64,000 bases of DNA from Patagioenas fasciata (Eukaryota > Chordata > Aves > Columbiformes > Columbidae): NCBI RefSeq assembly GCF_037038585.1, contig NC_092522.1, positions 51,428,161 through 51,492,160 on the forward strand, read 5' to 3'. Position numbers and translations under genes: made by a program. The notes beneath the pieces were generated by a model. The model made no database searches, was not told where the DNA came from, and saw nothing but the letters and a program-made list of their open reading frames with translations. Position 1 is the first letter of the stretch. Each line of letters begins with the position of its first letter. Positions 42,301 to 48,874 of the stretch are shown here, in pieces.

Positions 42301-44762
42301 CTGAAGGTTAGTGACAGATAGCAAAGGGCAGTTGCTTCTTTCACCAGAAGAACTGCTGAAATATTGGCAGATACGGTGCAACATTGCACAACTTTAACAT
42401 CATCCAATTAAAGCTACTATTCTTTTTAATAGATTCTAATTAAGGTAAAACTATTTCATGTCACTTCAGTTCATGTTTTCAGATTGTTGGGACAAATTAA
42501 CCAAGGAGAAGTGAAAGTCTTTTAAGTGTATTTAAATAACCACCTGAATAGAAATATCAGTGCAAGGTTAATTGTGAAGTATTCCAATCAATTATTTGAC
42601 GTTGTTTCTGACTGATGGTGGTAACACTGCCACACTCCTTAAGTGTCTGTAGGTGTTCCTATCTTCCAGCACATTTTGCAATAAACCGAAACAGTGCCAT
42701 ATTTGGAAAACAAGGCTTCATTATCTAATACTCAAATAACTACTTCCTACATCTGATGCACCTTACTAACTAAAATAATTTATTGTGTTTGTGAGAGTAA
42801 AAACAAACAAACAAAGAAACAAACAAACCAACCCAAACCAAACAAAAATGCAAAACAAAACAAAAACCACCAACAGCTGAAATGTTTGACCTTAAGATTT
42901 TTGGTAAATACTATAAAGCAGAACAAAAATAATAGAAACAGTTTCTGAGAATCAATTACAGAATTCTTCTGTAACTCATTTCAGATGTACCATCTGCTTC
43001 CAGTCAGAAGCCCACTTTTATTCTCAGGTGTTAACAAACGCAAAGGGAGGCCAAATGGCTTTCCTGAGCTAACCCAGCTGTTTAATGTTTCAGCCCAGAT
43101 TAAAAACTCTTGGCCAACAGTCTCTGTCACCATTAACATGGCTGGCTCTGGCATGGCAGTGTAGATCAATATTCAAAATTCTCTAAATCTCTGAGATCCT
43201 ACCTTTGAAGACCCCAAACATTATCACAAGCTCCTCATTGTTTCAGTAATGGTCTAGGAAAAACCTGTCCTTCTATAGCAGGAAACGAGGCCATCCAGTT
43301 GTCACTGTACACTCCGTGACTGACTTCTGCAACAGCGCAGCCTTTTCTAGACGTGTGTAAGACCAGTGTTATGAAGACATGCCATAGGGCATCTCTGGTA
43401 AGTCTGCTTATAACGAAACGTCTTTCCTGTACTCTGAACAGTCCTTCTTAAAGGACCAACCTAGTTATGTCCAAAAAGTATTCCTTCAAAATCTACTCTT
43501 GTCTTCTAGACAAGTAGAAAGCAATATTCCATTTTTAATGCTTGCAGAGTCATTCCCTCAGTTCACTTTTATAAATTGTAAGCAGTGGCAATTATTTAAA
43601 CGTGTGCCAGCTTCTAGTTACTTACTCAGTCTATTTTTACTGCTACCATTTATGATTTTAAAAAACCCAACCCCCCAAAAAAAAAAAAAACAACAAAGAC
43701 ATACTGAGCCTTAATTCCTTCATAGATTTCCCCAACAGGTAAAGAGTGCAAAACCTGAAAATAGGAAGGCAAATTTCAGTGTCTTTTTTTTTTTTTTTTC
43801 TGTTTTCAAAATAATTATTTTTGGAAAAACAAAGAGTAGTTACCTCTGCAAGTTTTAGGTGCAGAGCAGCATTTTCGGTTTCCAGGATAACGATTCTTTC
43901 TTCTTTGGTCTAAGGAAGAAAATCCTCAACATTAAAAATTAAATAAATATGAGGCTACTGGATGTTATTCCTCTTGGCAGTTTTCGTTATTACATTCCTC
44001 TGTTCCTCTGCTTTCTGAAGCCAAAGGACTAGCTACCCTCAATCTCCTCAGCACAGTAATATTTGTATACAAACTCTTAACATTCCTTTATTCCCTCCAC
44101 CTTCAGTCATTTTGCCTACTTGTGCAGCAACGCATGCATACAAAATTTTAGCTGCTTTTACTTTACAAAATCACCTCCCAGCATTTTCCAGACCTTTGGT
44201 CCTTTGAGAAGTGCTATTTATATTTATTTATTATATATTTATATATTATTTTATATTTATGTATTTTTCTATATTTACTGATTTTTAAGTAACCATGCGG
44301 GTTTCCACTGCCCAGGCTGCTGTCAGGGCTCCCAAGGCAGCCGGACGTGCCCCCCGCCCCGTAGCCGGGCTGGGCAGGCCGATCACAACCCTGGAACCCC
44401 ATTTCTAACGCAGCCGCAGGCGGGGCAGCCTCTTCGCCCTCCGTCCCGCTGCCTGCCAGGCCCCCACAGTCCGCGGGTTTTACGATTCTCGCCCAAATTT
44501 TAAGCCTAGAAAGAGACTTTCAACAGAAAGGGGCGGGGCCGGTGGGCCGAGGCGCTGTCCGTCACACGTGCCCCGCCCCCAGGCCCCACCTCTCCCCTCA
44601 TCCCGCCCCGCCATCGCGGGTCGGGGTGGCTCGGCTCTTTCCCCACCGCCCGCATCCCCTCCTCTCCCCGCCCGCCGCCGGGCTCACTCGCAACCGCTGC
44701 TCCAGCTGCCGGAGGCGCTGGGCCCACACGGAGCCTAGGTCGACCCCGCTCCGCGGCCGCAT
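3235..44762 (-). CDS. KIF25: KIF25 kinesin-like protein, whole coding span (14 exons including one candidate)
   Basis: Kinesin-family motor ATPase acting on microtubules; vertebrate KIF25 has been linked to centrosome positioning and cohesion. Coding exons on the minus strand, in order: 44688-44762, 43844-43909, 41038-41154, 33942-34037, 32581-32669, 25401-25434 (candidate), 24521-24588, 20087-20161, 15636-15785, 14373-14549, 9431-9582, 6686-6883, 4631-4786, 3235-3392. All have AG/GT borders and compatible phases, giving 536 aa. Residues 1-118 are a charged, coiled-coil-like neck. The motor starts near 119 with [12 protein letters not shown]-loop GQTGSGKT is at 216-223, switch I SSRSH at 346-350, switch II DLAGSE at 425-430, PYRNSKLT at 470-477. 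The basic tail ends at 536. Neck before motor is the kinesin-14-like arrangement. AFDN lies directly upstream on the same strand, as in human 6q27. Introns hold repeats and no other gene I can support. Confidence 0.93.
4631..4786 (-). CDS. KIF25: KIF25 coding exon 13
   Basis: One hundred and fifty-six nt reading [20 protein letters not shown], then [12 protein letters not shown] and [17 protein letters not shown]. INRSLxAL and [14 protein letters not shown] are hallmark motor-domain motifs at the microtubule-binding face. The acceptor is tgtcctag and the donor gtaaga. Confidence 0.96.
6686..6883 (-). CDS. KIF25: KIF25 coding exon 12, serine-rich insert and switch II
   Basis: One hundred and ninety-eight nt. 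The first two thirds encode a polar insert with a serine cluster ([10 protein letters not shown]). The end reads [15 protein letters not shown], where DLAGSE is switch II. The acceptor follows ttaaccag and the donor is gtgagt. The insert lies between switch I and switch II, where human KIF25 also carries an extended low-complexity stretch. Confidence 0.95.
9431..9582 (-). CDS. KIF25: KIF25 coding exon 11, switch I
   Basis: One hundred and fifty-two nt, reading from [20 protein letters not shown] into [22 protein letters not shown] (9480-9494) is switch I. The usual Asn of NxxSSRSH is His here (codon 9501-9503). Human KIF25 also reads LVHADSSRSH from memory, so the change looks like a family trait rather than damage. 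The acceptor is ttcctag and the donor gtaagt. Confidence 0.95.
10004..10028 (+). other. G-quadruplex motif in a KIF25 intron
   Basis: GGGGCACGGGGCGGGGGTGG followed by more G: four G-runs separated by loops of 3, 1 and 1 bases. It lies on the non-template (plus) strand of KIF25, inside the intron between exons 10 and 11. Confidence 0.75.
10840..11340. other. GC-richer intronic block
   Basis: About 500 bp of higher GC than its surroundings in the intron between KIF25 exons 10 and 11, with two short plus-strand ORFs of 73-74 codons. No splice-consistent exon or known domain was recognised. Confidence 0.4.
13684..13735 (-). mobile_element. CR1 fragment
   Basis: GGTGGGATTGGAAGGGACCT then GGAGATCATCTAGTCCAACC on the plus strand, the reverse complement of the CR1 3' region. 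It is a short remnant in the intron between KIF25 exons 10 and 11. Confidence 0.8.
14373..14549 (-). CDS. KIF25: KIF25 coding exon 10
   Basis: One hundred and seventy-seven nt. It contains [20 protein letters not shown], the conserved kinesin strand and helix (S-x-x-E-x-Y-N-x-x-x-x-D-L-L). A family-specific stretch follows ([19 protein letters not shown]). The acceptor is ttctccag and the donor gtaagt. Confidence 0.95.
15636..15785 (-). CDS. KIF25: KIF25 coding exon 9, P-loop
   Basis: One hundred and fifty nt. It contains [20 protein letters not shown], with the Walker A sequence GQTGSGKT at 15737-15760, followed by an acidic loop and [13 protein letters not shown]. The P-loop binds the ATP phosphates and is intact, so nucleotide binding is expected. 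The acceptor is aattttcag and the donor gtaaca. Confidence 0.96.
18467..18560 (-). other. candidate alternative (poison) exon of KIF25
   Basis: Ninety-four nt between attttcag and a gtaaga donor, open in the frame left by exon 8 (it would read [20 protein letters not shown] and more). Its length is not a multiple of three. Including it shifts exon 9 out of the P-loop frame and meets a stop in exon 10, so it cannot belong to the main product. Confidence 0.2.
20087..20161 (-). CDS. KIF25: KIF25 coding exon 8
   Basis: Seventy-five nt reading [20 protein letters not shown] then SLLD plus GG. This is the kinesin helix before the P-loop (xxSQxxVFxxVxPLLxSxLDGYN). The acceptor is ctcctcag and the donor gtaagt. 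The two left-over bases complete a Gly codon with the first base of exon 9. Confidence 0.93.
21850..21940 (-). repeat. possible old CR1-like remnant
   Basis: ACATCCTGTGGCACTGTGTT, then CCACAGTCTAATTGTAAGTT and ATGAAAATGTACT. This resembles a diverged antisense LINE segment common in sauropsid genomes (wording also seen near 62.3 kb). Identification is by pattern memory only. Confidence 0.35.
24521..24588 (-). CDS. KIF25: KIF25 coding exon 7
   Basis: Sixty-eight nt starting at phase 0: [20 protein letters not shown] then FE plus AG. It matches the strand 2 to FxFxxVF section of kinesin motors. The acceptor is tttctcttag and the donor gtgagt. The split AGA codon joins to exon 8 to give FERVYSAS. 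Confidence 0.9.
25401..25434 (-). CDS. KIF25: candidate KIF25 microexon 6
   Basis: Thirty-four nt that solve the phase problem between exons 5 and 7. Joined to the AG left by exon 5 it reads [12 protein letters not shown] and returns to phase 0 before ETVLVKC. The donor is gtaatg. The acceptor ctgaag is weak, and cacag five bases on would break the frame. In kinesin-14 proteins this segment (the approach to strand 2) is of similar length and often carries a beta-prone stretch followed by an acidic or polar turn. The exon is inferred from phase, open frame and position. No transcript evidence is available here. Confidence 0.38.
25832..26565 (+). mobile_element. solo LTR, avian ERVL-like
   Basis: A 734-bp element beginning TGTGCTGGTTTGACTGAAAA and ending GGTTAAACCACAACA (TG...CA ends). 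It is flanked by perfect 5-bp duplications GATAT at 25827-25831 and 26566-26570. Near the 3' end ATTAAACTGTGTTTATCCCA resembles the poly(A) and U5 part of avian ERVL-type LTRs. No gag, pol or env sequence adjoins, so it is a solo LTR left by recombination. It lies in the intron between KIF25 exons 5 and 7, opposite to the gene, just beyond the candidate microexon. Confidence 0.85.
27806..28075 (-). mobile_element. CR1 LINE 3' fragment
   Basis: On the plus strand it runs AGAATCACAGAATGTCTGAG, then GGGGACTCCACACCACCTCT and GGGCAACCTGTTCCTGTGTT, the reverse complement of a CR1 3' end. About 270 bp, within a KIF25 intron and in the same orientation as the gene. Confidence 0.88.
28322..28705 (-). 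mobile_element. Tc1/mariner-like element, deleted copy 1
   Basis: A 384-bp element flanked by TA dinucleotides. Left end CAGGGCGTTTCAAAAAGATG, and the right end is its inverted match (CATCTTTTTGAAATACCCTG). Minus-strand remnants of a transposase C-terminus are visible: [19 protein letters not shown] in one frame and [11 protein letters not shown] plus stop (28440) in another. The gene is therefore truncated and frameshifted. It belongs to the same family as the element at 39657-39867 but lies in the opposite orientation. Confidence 0.88.
28440..28640 (-). pseudogene. broken mariner transposase C-terminus
   Basis: Two short blocks in different frames, [15 protein letters not shown] upstream and GGENIEHL with its stop at 28442-28440. 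They resemble the C-terminal tail of mariner/Tc1-type transposases (DLKxRI ... G(A/E)xIEHL). The catalytic acidic residues lie in the deleted part, so the fragment cannot be active. Confidence 0.7.
30627..30817 (-). other. unrecognised 63-codon open frame in an intron
   Basis: A minus-strand frame without ATG near its start includes [20 protein letters not shown] and [15 protein letters not shown] do not recognise it. It is not bounded by convincing splice sites and does not fit KIF25. It may be chance or a remnant of an unknown repeat. Confidence 0.2.
31062..31087 (+). repeat. poly(A) tract
   Basis: Twenty-six uninterrupted A residues inside a KIF25 intron. Other A/T runs of 14 or more lie near 24407, 24451, 29668, 35533, 43780, 45514 and 46511. 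Confidence 0.85.
32305..32340. repeat. perfect 14-bp inverted repeat (hairpin)
   Basis: TTCTGCCAAGCCAG, loop GAATAATG, then CTGGCTTGGCAGAA. The stem is a perfect 14 bp with an 8-nt loop. It lies about 240 bp downstream of KIF25 exon 5 in the intron. Confidence 0.85.
32581..32669 (-). CDS. KIF25: KIF25 coding exon 5, first motor-domain strand
   Basis: Eighty-nine nt reading [19 protein letters not shown] then [10 protein letters not shown] plus two bases. GNIRVxCRxRP is the first beta strand of a kinesin motor. The acceptor is aatcctag and the donor gtgatg. It leaves two bases over, while the next recognisable exon (24521-24588) must be read from its first base, so a further exon of length 3n+1 is required between them. 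Confidence 0.9.
33220..33250 (+). repeat. short tandem duplication
   Basis: TGATGACTACTGA occurs twice, 18 bp apart. Confidence 0.7.
33614..33676 (+). repeat. GA-rich purine tract
   Basis: About 60 bp of pure or nearly pure purine (GAGAAGAGGAGAAGAAGAGA and similar). On the KIF25 strand this is a pyrimidine tract 270 bp downstream of exon 4. Confidence 0.85.
33942..34037 (-). CDS. KIF25: KIF25 coding exon 4, neck coiled coil
   Basis: Ninety-six nt (32 codons), phase 0. It begins [20 protein letters not shown] and ends [12 protein letters not shown]. The end resembles the neck of C-terminal kinesins, where a (R/K)xxHNxLV segment runs directly into ELxGNIRV. Of two nearby AGs (tctag and tttcag) only the second keeps the frame open. 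The donor is gtaagt. Confidence 0.9.
39657..39867 (+). mobile_element. Tc1/mariner-like element, deleted copy 2
   Basis: A 211-bp element between TA dinucleotides, with ends CAGAGTGTTTCAAAAAGATG and CATCTTTTTGAAACACCCTG. The interior matches copy 1 in reverse orientation (GAAATCACTATATCTCTGCA; GGTTACTAAAACTTGATAA). It keeps a trace of the transposase end (GGNIEYL on the plus strand). It lies in the intron between KIF25 exons 3 and 4. Confidence 0.88.
40262..40318 (-). mobile_element. CR1 fragment
   Basis: GAATAGAACAGAGCAGTTAA then TTGGAAGGTACCTGCAATGATCATCC, a diverged form of the antisense CR1 3' end. Confidence 0.6.
41038..41154 (-). CDS. KIF25: KIF25 coding exon 3
   Basis: One hundred and seventeen nt (39 codons), phase 0 at both ends. 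It starts [20 protein letters not shown] and ends TQLHGAVK. The acceptor follows a run of T on the minus strand (ttttttaacag) and the donor is gtaaagg. Polar and Gln-rich, part of the region before the motor. An AT/GT microsatellite lies just upstream of the acceptor. Confidence 0.85.
41176..41256. repeat. AT/GT microsatellite
   Basis: About 80 bp of alternating TA and CA/TG dinucleotides, next to an A-run and only 20 bp upstream of the KIF25 exon 3 acceptor. It is probably length-variable. Confidence 0.9.
42800..42870 (+). repeat. CAAA-rich simple repeat
   Basis: A run of AAACAAACAAACAAAGAAAC type grading into CAAAACAAAA, in the intron between KIF25 exons 2 and 3. Confidence 0.75.
43844..43909 (-). 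CDS. KIF25: KIF25 coding exon 2
   Basis: Sixty-six nt (22 codons) in phase 0, reading [20 protein letters not shown] then AE. This is a typical coiled-coil heptad pattern. The acceptor is ttccttag and the donor is gtaact. Confidence 0.88.
44213..44282. repeat. AT-rich low-complexity tract at the island edge
   Basis: About 70 bp of almost pure A/T (TTTATTTATTATATATTTAT type), ending abruptly where the CpG island begins. Confidence 0.8.
44688..44762 (-). CDS. KIF25: KIF25 coding exon 1 (start codon)
   Basis: Twenty-five codons from ATG (44762-44760), beginning [15 protein letters not shown] and ending in a heptad-like LRQLEQRLR. The donor gtgagcc follows at 44687. The exon lies in the CpG island. 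I chose this ATG because the frame continues at phase 0 into exon 2. An in-frame ATG at 44927 would lengthen the protein with low-complexity, promoter-like sequence and is less likely. Confidence 0.8.
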
Positions 44763-44826
44763 CGTCCTGTCCCCACTCCCGCGCCGGGGCAGACCGCGGC
44801 CTCGCTGGGCCCTCCCGGGGATTGAA

Positions 44827-44836
44827 ATTGGCCAAT
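44827..44836. promoter_or_regulatory. palindromic CCAAT box
   Basis: ATTGGCCAAT reads CCAAT on both strands, 65-75 bp upstream of the KIF25 start codon. This is the usual position of an NF-Y site in CpG-island promoters. Confidence 0.5.
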
Positions 44837-45354
44837 GAGAAATGCAGCTGGGGCGTCCAGCCGGCTGCCATGGTGACAAGACCCGCCTGTGCTTCCAGTG
44901 GCTGGGCGAGCGCCTCGTGCGCTCCAACCACCAATGCCCTCGCAGTGAGGGGGCGGAGGTCCCGCCCCAGTCGCCCTACAGCGCGTCAAGTTGAGCCGTT
45001 AATGAGCTCGCTATAAATACGGCCTGAGGTGTCCCGCCGTCTGCAGCGGTGCGGGCGTGCATGACCTCAGAGGCCGAGGGCAAGGATTAGCGAGGGGAAG
45101 CGCAGGGACAGAGGGCAGACTGGAGCTCCCAAGGCTGGTGTAGGGCGACTGGAAGATTTCTCCTCAAAGCACCCATTCCTCGGGCCAGGGGGACAAGCCC
45201 CACATTAAGGTTCAGAAGCCACAACAAAGGACAAGGACAGAGACCAGAGCTCCTCTATTGCCTACAAGACGTCTCCCTGAGCAGTTGGTGATGTGCGCTA
45301 CGGGCTAAGACTGCAAAGGCCACAAAGAAGATTAAGGGATAGGAGCATCTGTTG

Positions 45355-45506
45355 TACAGAGCATGCTGGGGGTTGTTCTGCCTGGAGGAAAGCAAGCCAA
45401 GCAGTGTCTGATCAATGCGCATAAACACCTGCTAGGAGAGTACAAAAACAACAGAGCTCTGTTGTGTCCAGTAACAAGAGAAGAGGCAGTAGGCACACAG
45501 TGAGAC

Positions 45507-45538
<32 letters not shown>

Positions 45539-45755
45539 TCAGGTCAGATGGAGTTTTTTCTTTTAGTGTGAGGGTAGTCAAACAGTGGTGCGAGTTGCCC
45601 CGGGAGGCTGTGGAGTCTCCAACCCTGGAGATACTCAAAGCTCAACTAGACACAGTCCTGGCAACTAGCTGTACCTGACCTTGCTTTGACCTGGACTACA
45701 TGGTACACAGAGGTCCCTTCCAACCACAACTATTTAGTAACTCTGGGAACAAAGC
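45355..45755 (+). mobile_element. CR1 LINE 3' fragment
   Basis: AGTGTGAGGGTAGTCAAACA, GCCCCGGGAGGCTGTGGAGT, CTCCAACCCTGGAGATACTC and AGAGGTCCCTTCCAACCACA follow the order of the CR1 3' end. A run of about 25 A residues interrupts it near 45514. The left limit is approximate. Confidence 0.85.
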
Positions 45756-48700
45756 CAGTGGCTAGAGCTGGTCTTGGGAGATGGACAAAGCCTGCAGGTC
45801 CAGCTGGTGCGGGAGTCCTGAGAGGCTGCTCAAGACAGGAGCTATTCAGTCAGGCTATGGCTGGGGGTCTCCCACTGAGGTTTCTGAAGCCAATATCTGA
45901 CATATGTTAGTAATACTATTTAGTGTCTACTGTATTGCACTGAAAGATTAATATTGTCTTGAAAGCAGTCAGAATACTCTTTGGCTATTTAATGTGAAAG
46001 CATGCCAGTTACAATGACGTCAGTTTCTTAGAAGTGGGAAATAACACTATTTTTGCATTACAGTTTTGATGTGGTGGTTTTTTTGGTGTGTTTTTTGTTT
46101 GTTTGTTTGTTTCTTGTTTTTGCTTTGTTTTTGTTAATTTGTTTGTTTTTTGAACCAAAGCCAACATCATAATTACAGAGGAAACGAGTTCCACAAAACA
46201 GCAAACTCAAGTTACTGTCTTCTGAACATGGCAAATGTGCAATCATACATGCAGTAGAAAATCCAAAGGCATACAGCAGGGAATCTCTCCACGTGCGGCA
46301 CAAAGGCATAGTGACCCTTTACAGAGGAGCCCAGATGCAGCTCATCTCTCACAGACCAAACCAAACATCCCTGTGCAGCTCTGTCAACTGTCTTCCGTGA
46401 TATTGCACCATCCTCCCACTAACTGTAGCCTCAGTTTAAAAACCAACAAATAGAAACAAACAAAACAAAACACCACCCCCCCAAACAAACAAAAAACCCA
46501 AACTGGCCAGGAAAAAAAAAAAAAAAAAAGAGCTCCAAAGTACTGCAGTAGTGAGGATGTTACCAGATGTTGCCACTAAGTAAGGCAGACAGGATTTTAT
46601 CAACATCAGCTATTTTGGGGGGGAATATTTTAGTAGCTTGGAGGGTGCGACTCACAATTCTTGACACTGAGCTGTTATTTTTGTAAGTTATGCTTATCCT
46701 GCAGCAGCAATCAAGTCAGAACAATGTTATTTTCCAACATAACTCAGCTTCACCTCAGGACCATCTCTGAAGTGTAATGGTTGATTTCTCTCCTACTGTG
46801 AGTTTTACCCACTTTGAATGAGATTAAGAATCTGGTTTCCTTAGGCCATAACAGAGAAGACTTAGTTTGCTGTCACTGTGACTTTAGACTAGTGACCTAA
46901 ACGTGAGTATCTCAGGGCTAGTCTTACATAGTCATTTCTCTGTGTGCACCTGAAAGTTGGATGGTACTGAAAGCTCAATCCCATCTCTATTAAAAAAATA
47001 AATAAATAAAAAAAATTCCTCACAATATGACCGTGACTCACCATAAGAGCAGCAATTCTTTTTTTGGGAAACTTCCTTCTCTTCCCAAAGCTCAGGAGAA
47101 ATTGCTTGATGGACAGGGAACAAAACAGTCTGTCAATGTGAGCTAGGCAGGAAGCAAACATAAAATCCAGCTGTTTTCTGGAAATGCTGCAAGGCTGTAT
47201 TCCCGCACACTTCTCTACACTGCTTTGAAGAATCTTGTTGGTGTTTTTGGTGGTGAGGTTTTTTTGTTTGTTTTTTGTTTGCTTCTTGTTGTTGTCTGTT
47301 TTTTTTCCAAACTCCTGCCAACTCGGTCCTGTCTTCCCCCTGCAAAAGCAGAGCTCTGCCTTATTACAGATCCTTCTGGGGAACCAGAAGGCCAGAAATG
47401 TAATGAAATTGCCTAAATCTGCATTTTTCTATATTAAATTTAGCAGCAGTGAAATACCATAGTGGAATATACATCTTAAGATACTACTACGTAAACATTG
47501 TCTTGAATCCTCCTGACACATTTCACAGTAACCCCAGTCAGGGAACCAACAAGACTAATGAGGTCCCAGTTTCAGCATTCTGATACGAGTTGTCCGTTAC
47601 AGCATTCCCAAACACAATAACTAGAAACAAAATGGGCAGAAAAGGAATTGCGAAGGACTCCAGGAGAGAAGGTTGCTGTGCCTCTTGTGCTTGTAGCGGT
47701 TCTTCGCTCTTGCTTAGATTGAAGAAATACTGTACAGAAGGACAATGGATTGATTCCTTTGGCTTCTAGACTACACATTCTATATTCAAAATTTAAACTT
47801 CTTTTTCTTGAGTCTGTTCTCCCAGTCAAAAGCTACAGTCTCCAAACACGGATAATAGATTCCACTGAGCCATGCCTTGGGGTCCTGGCAGCTTTGCCCT
47901 TGCAACACGCTACACAGCACTTCTGGCTTTCTGTGGTCCCTTTAACTCTTCCCTGCTGTCACATACACCCTGTCATGCTGAAATCTGGAATGCCCTCAAT
48001 AGTGATTTTGAAAATTCCAGAGTGTAGACTCCACAACTCCAGAGATGGAGATACCCAACTGGGAAGAGATGTGGGTGGCTCTCCATCCTGGCTCCAGCTG
48101 CAGCAGAAAGCACCTACAGCACTTCCCTGGGGTCTGTCTCCCAACCCAAGCAGAGCCTGAACTGCCATCTCCCATCAAGAGTCAAGTCCTCTGACCTTAC
48201 CAATCCAATAATGAAAGAGAGGTGCCACCATTCCCAAGTCCCTTAACTCAACCTTCATTCAAAACTAAACACTGAATTTGAGTCTGCACCCTCAAACTTC
48301 AAGGACAGTCAAATGGATTTTCTTCAGAGATCAGAAAAAAAAAAGTTATCCTGTCTTCGTGTTCAAAATAAAGAGATCAAAATGACTTTTTAACCACAAC
48401 AATCACATTGGAGACTCTGGTTTAATAGTATATATTTACTTGCCTGAAAGAAGTTGCATTCCAGGTTCCTCTTCACTGTTAGAAATACAACTTTGCACTT
48501 GAGGAGGACAAAAATACTGTATGACCTACTGCCTGATTGACCCCACCAATACTTACTGTTTTATAAGTCAGTGGTTAAGCTGTAAAGATAACTTCTTTCA
48601 AATCACTGCTACAAATATTGAACAACATTAGCCTAAGAAACTTTCCTCTCTGATCAGTGAAAAATCAGCCTCCTTTGTTGATTCTTCATGTAAAATTAAT

Positions 48701-48874
48701 TTGAGGTTTTCATCTATCCATTATGAGATATGCTGACTTCGCTTGTAAACATATCTTAAAAGGACAGGTAAGGCAAAACATATTAACAAGAGCCCCTTTG
48801 GTTTACAATAACCCTGTTGTGAATGCAGAATCAATTAACAAAGAGTACAAAAAAAAAAAACATTTAATGCAAAG
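45756..48874. other. intergenic region between AFDN and KIF25
   Basis: About 3.1 kb with T/G- and A/C-rich simple stretches (46080-46160, 46440-46530, 47260-47310). No exon or RNA gene was recognised. The short distance means AFDN ends about 4 kb before the KIF25 promoter, on the same strand. Confidence 0.6.
46067..46155. repeat. T/G-rich simple repeat
   Basis: GTGGTGGTTTTTTTGGTGTG then TTTGTTTGTTTGTTTGTTTC and similar, a GTTT-type low-complexity stretch. Confidence 0.8.

Larger units (their letters stand above)
44290..45120. promoter_or_regulatory. CpG island and KIF25 promoter
   Basis: About 830 bp of GC-rich, CpG-rich sequence in an otherwise AT-rich window. It contains KIF25 exon 1. Upstream of the start codon are a palindromic ATTGGCCAAT (CCAAT boxes on both strands, 44827-44836), an RFX-like X-box (44864-44877), another CCAAT near 44932, and GC boxes such as GGGGCGGGGC on either strand. 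A TATAAATA on the plus strand (45012-45019) could drive divergent transcription. Confidence 0.8.

Noticed and set aside
44506-44989. Several 84-142-codon ORFs in the CpG island
   Set aside because: High GC removes stop codons by composition; only the 25-codon KIF25 exon 1 has a correct donor and phase.
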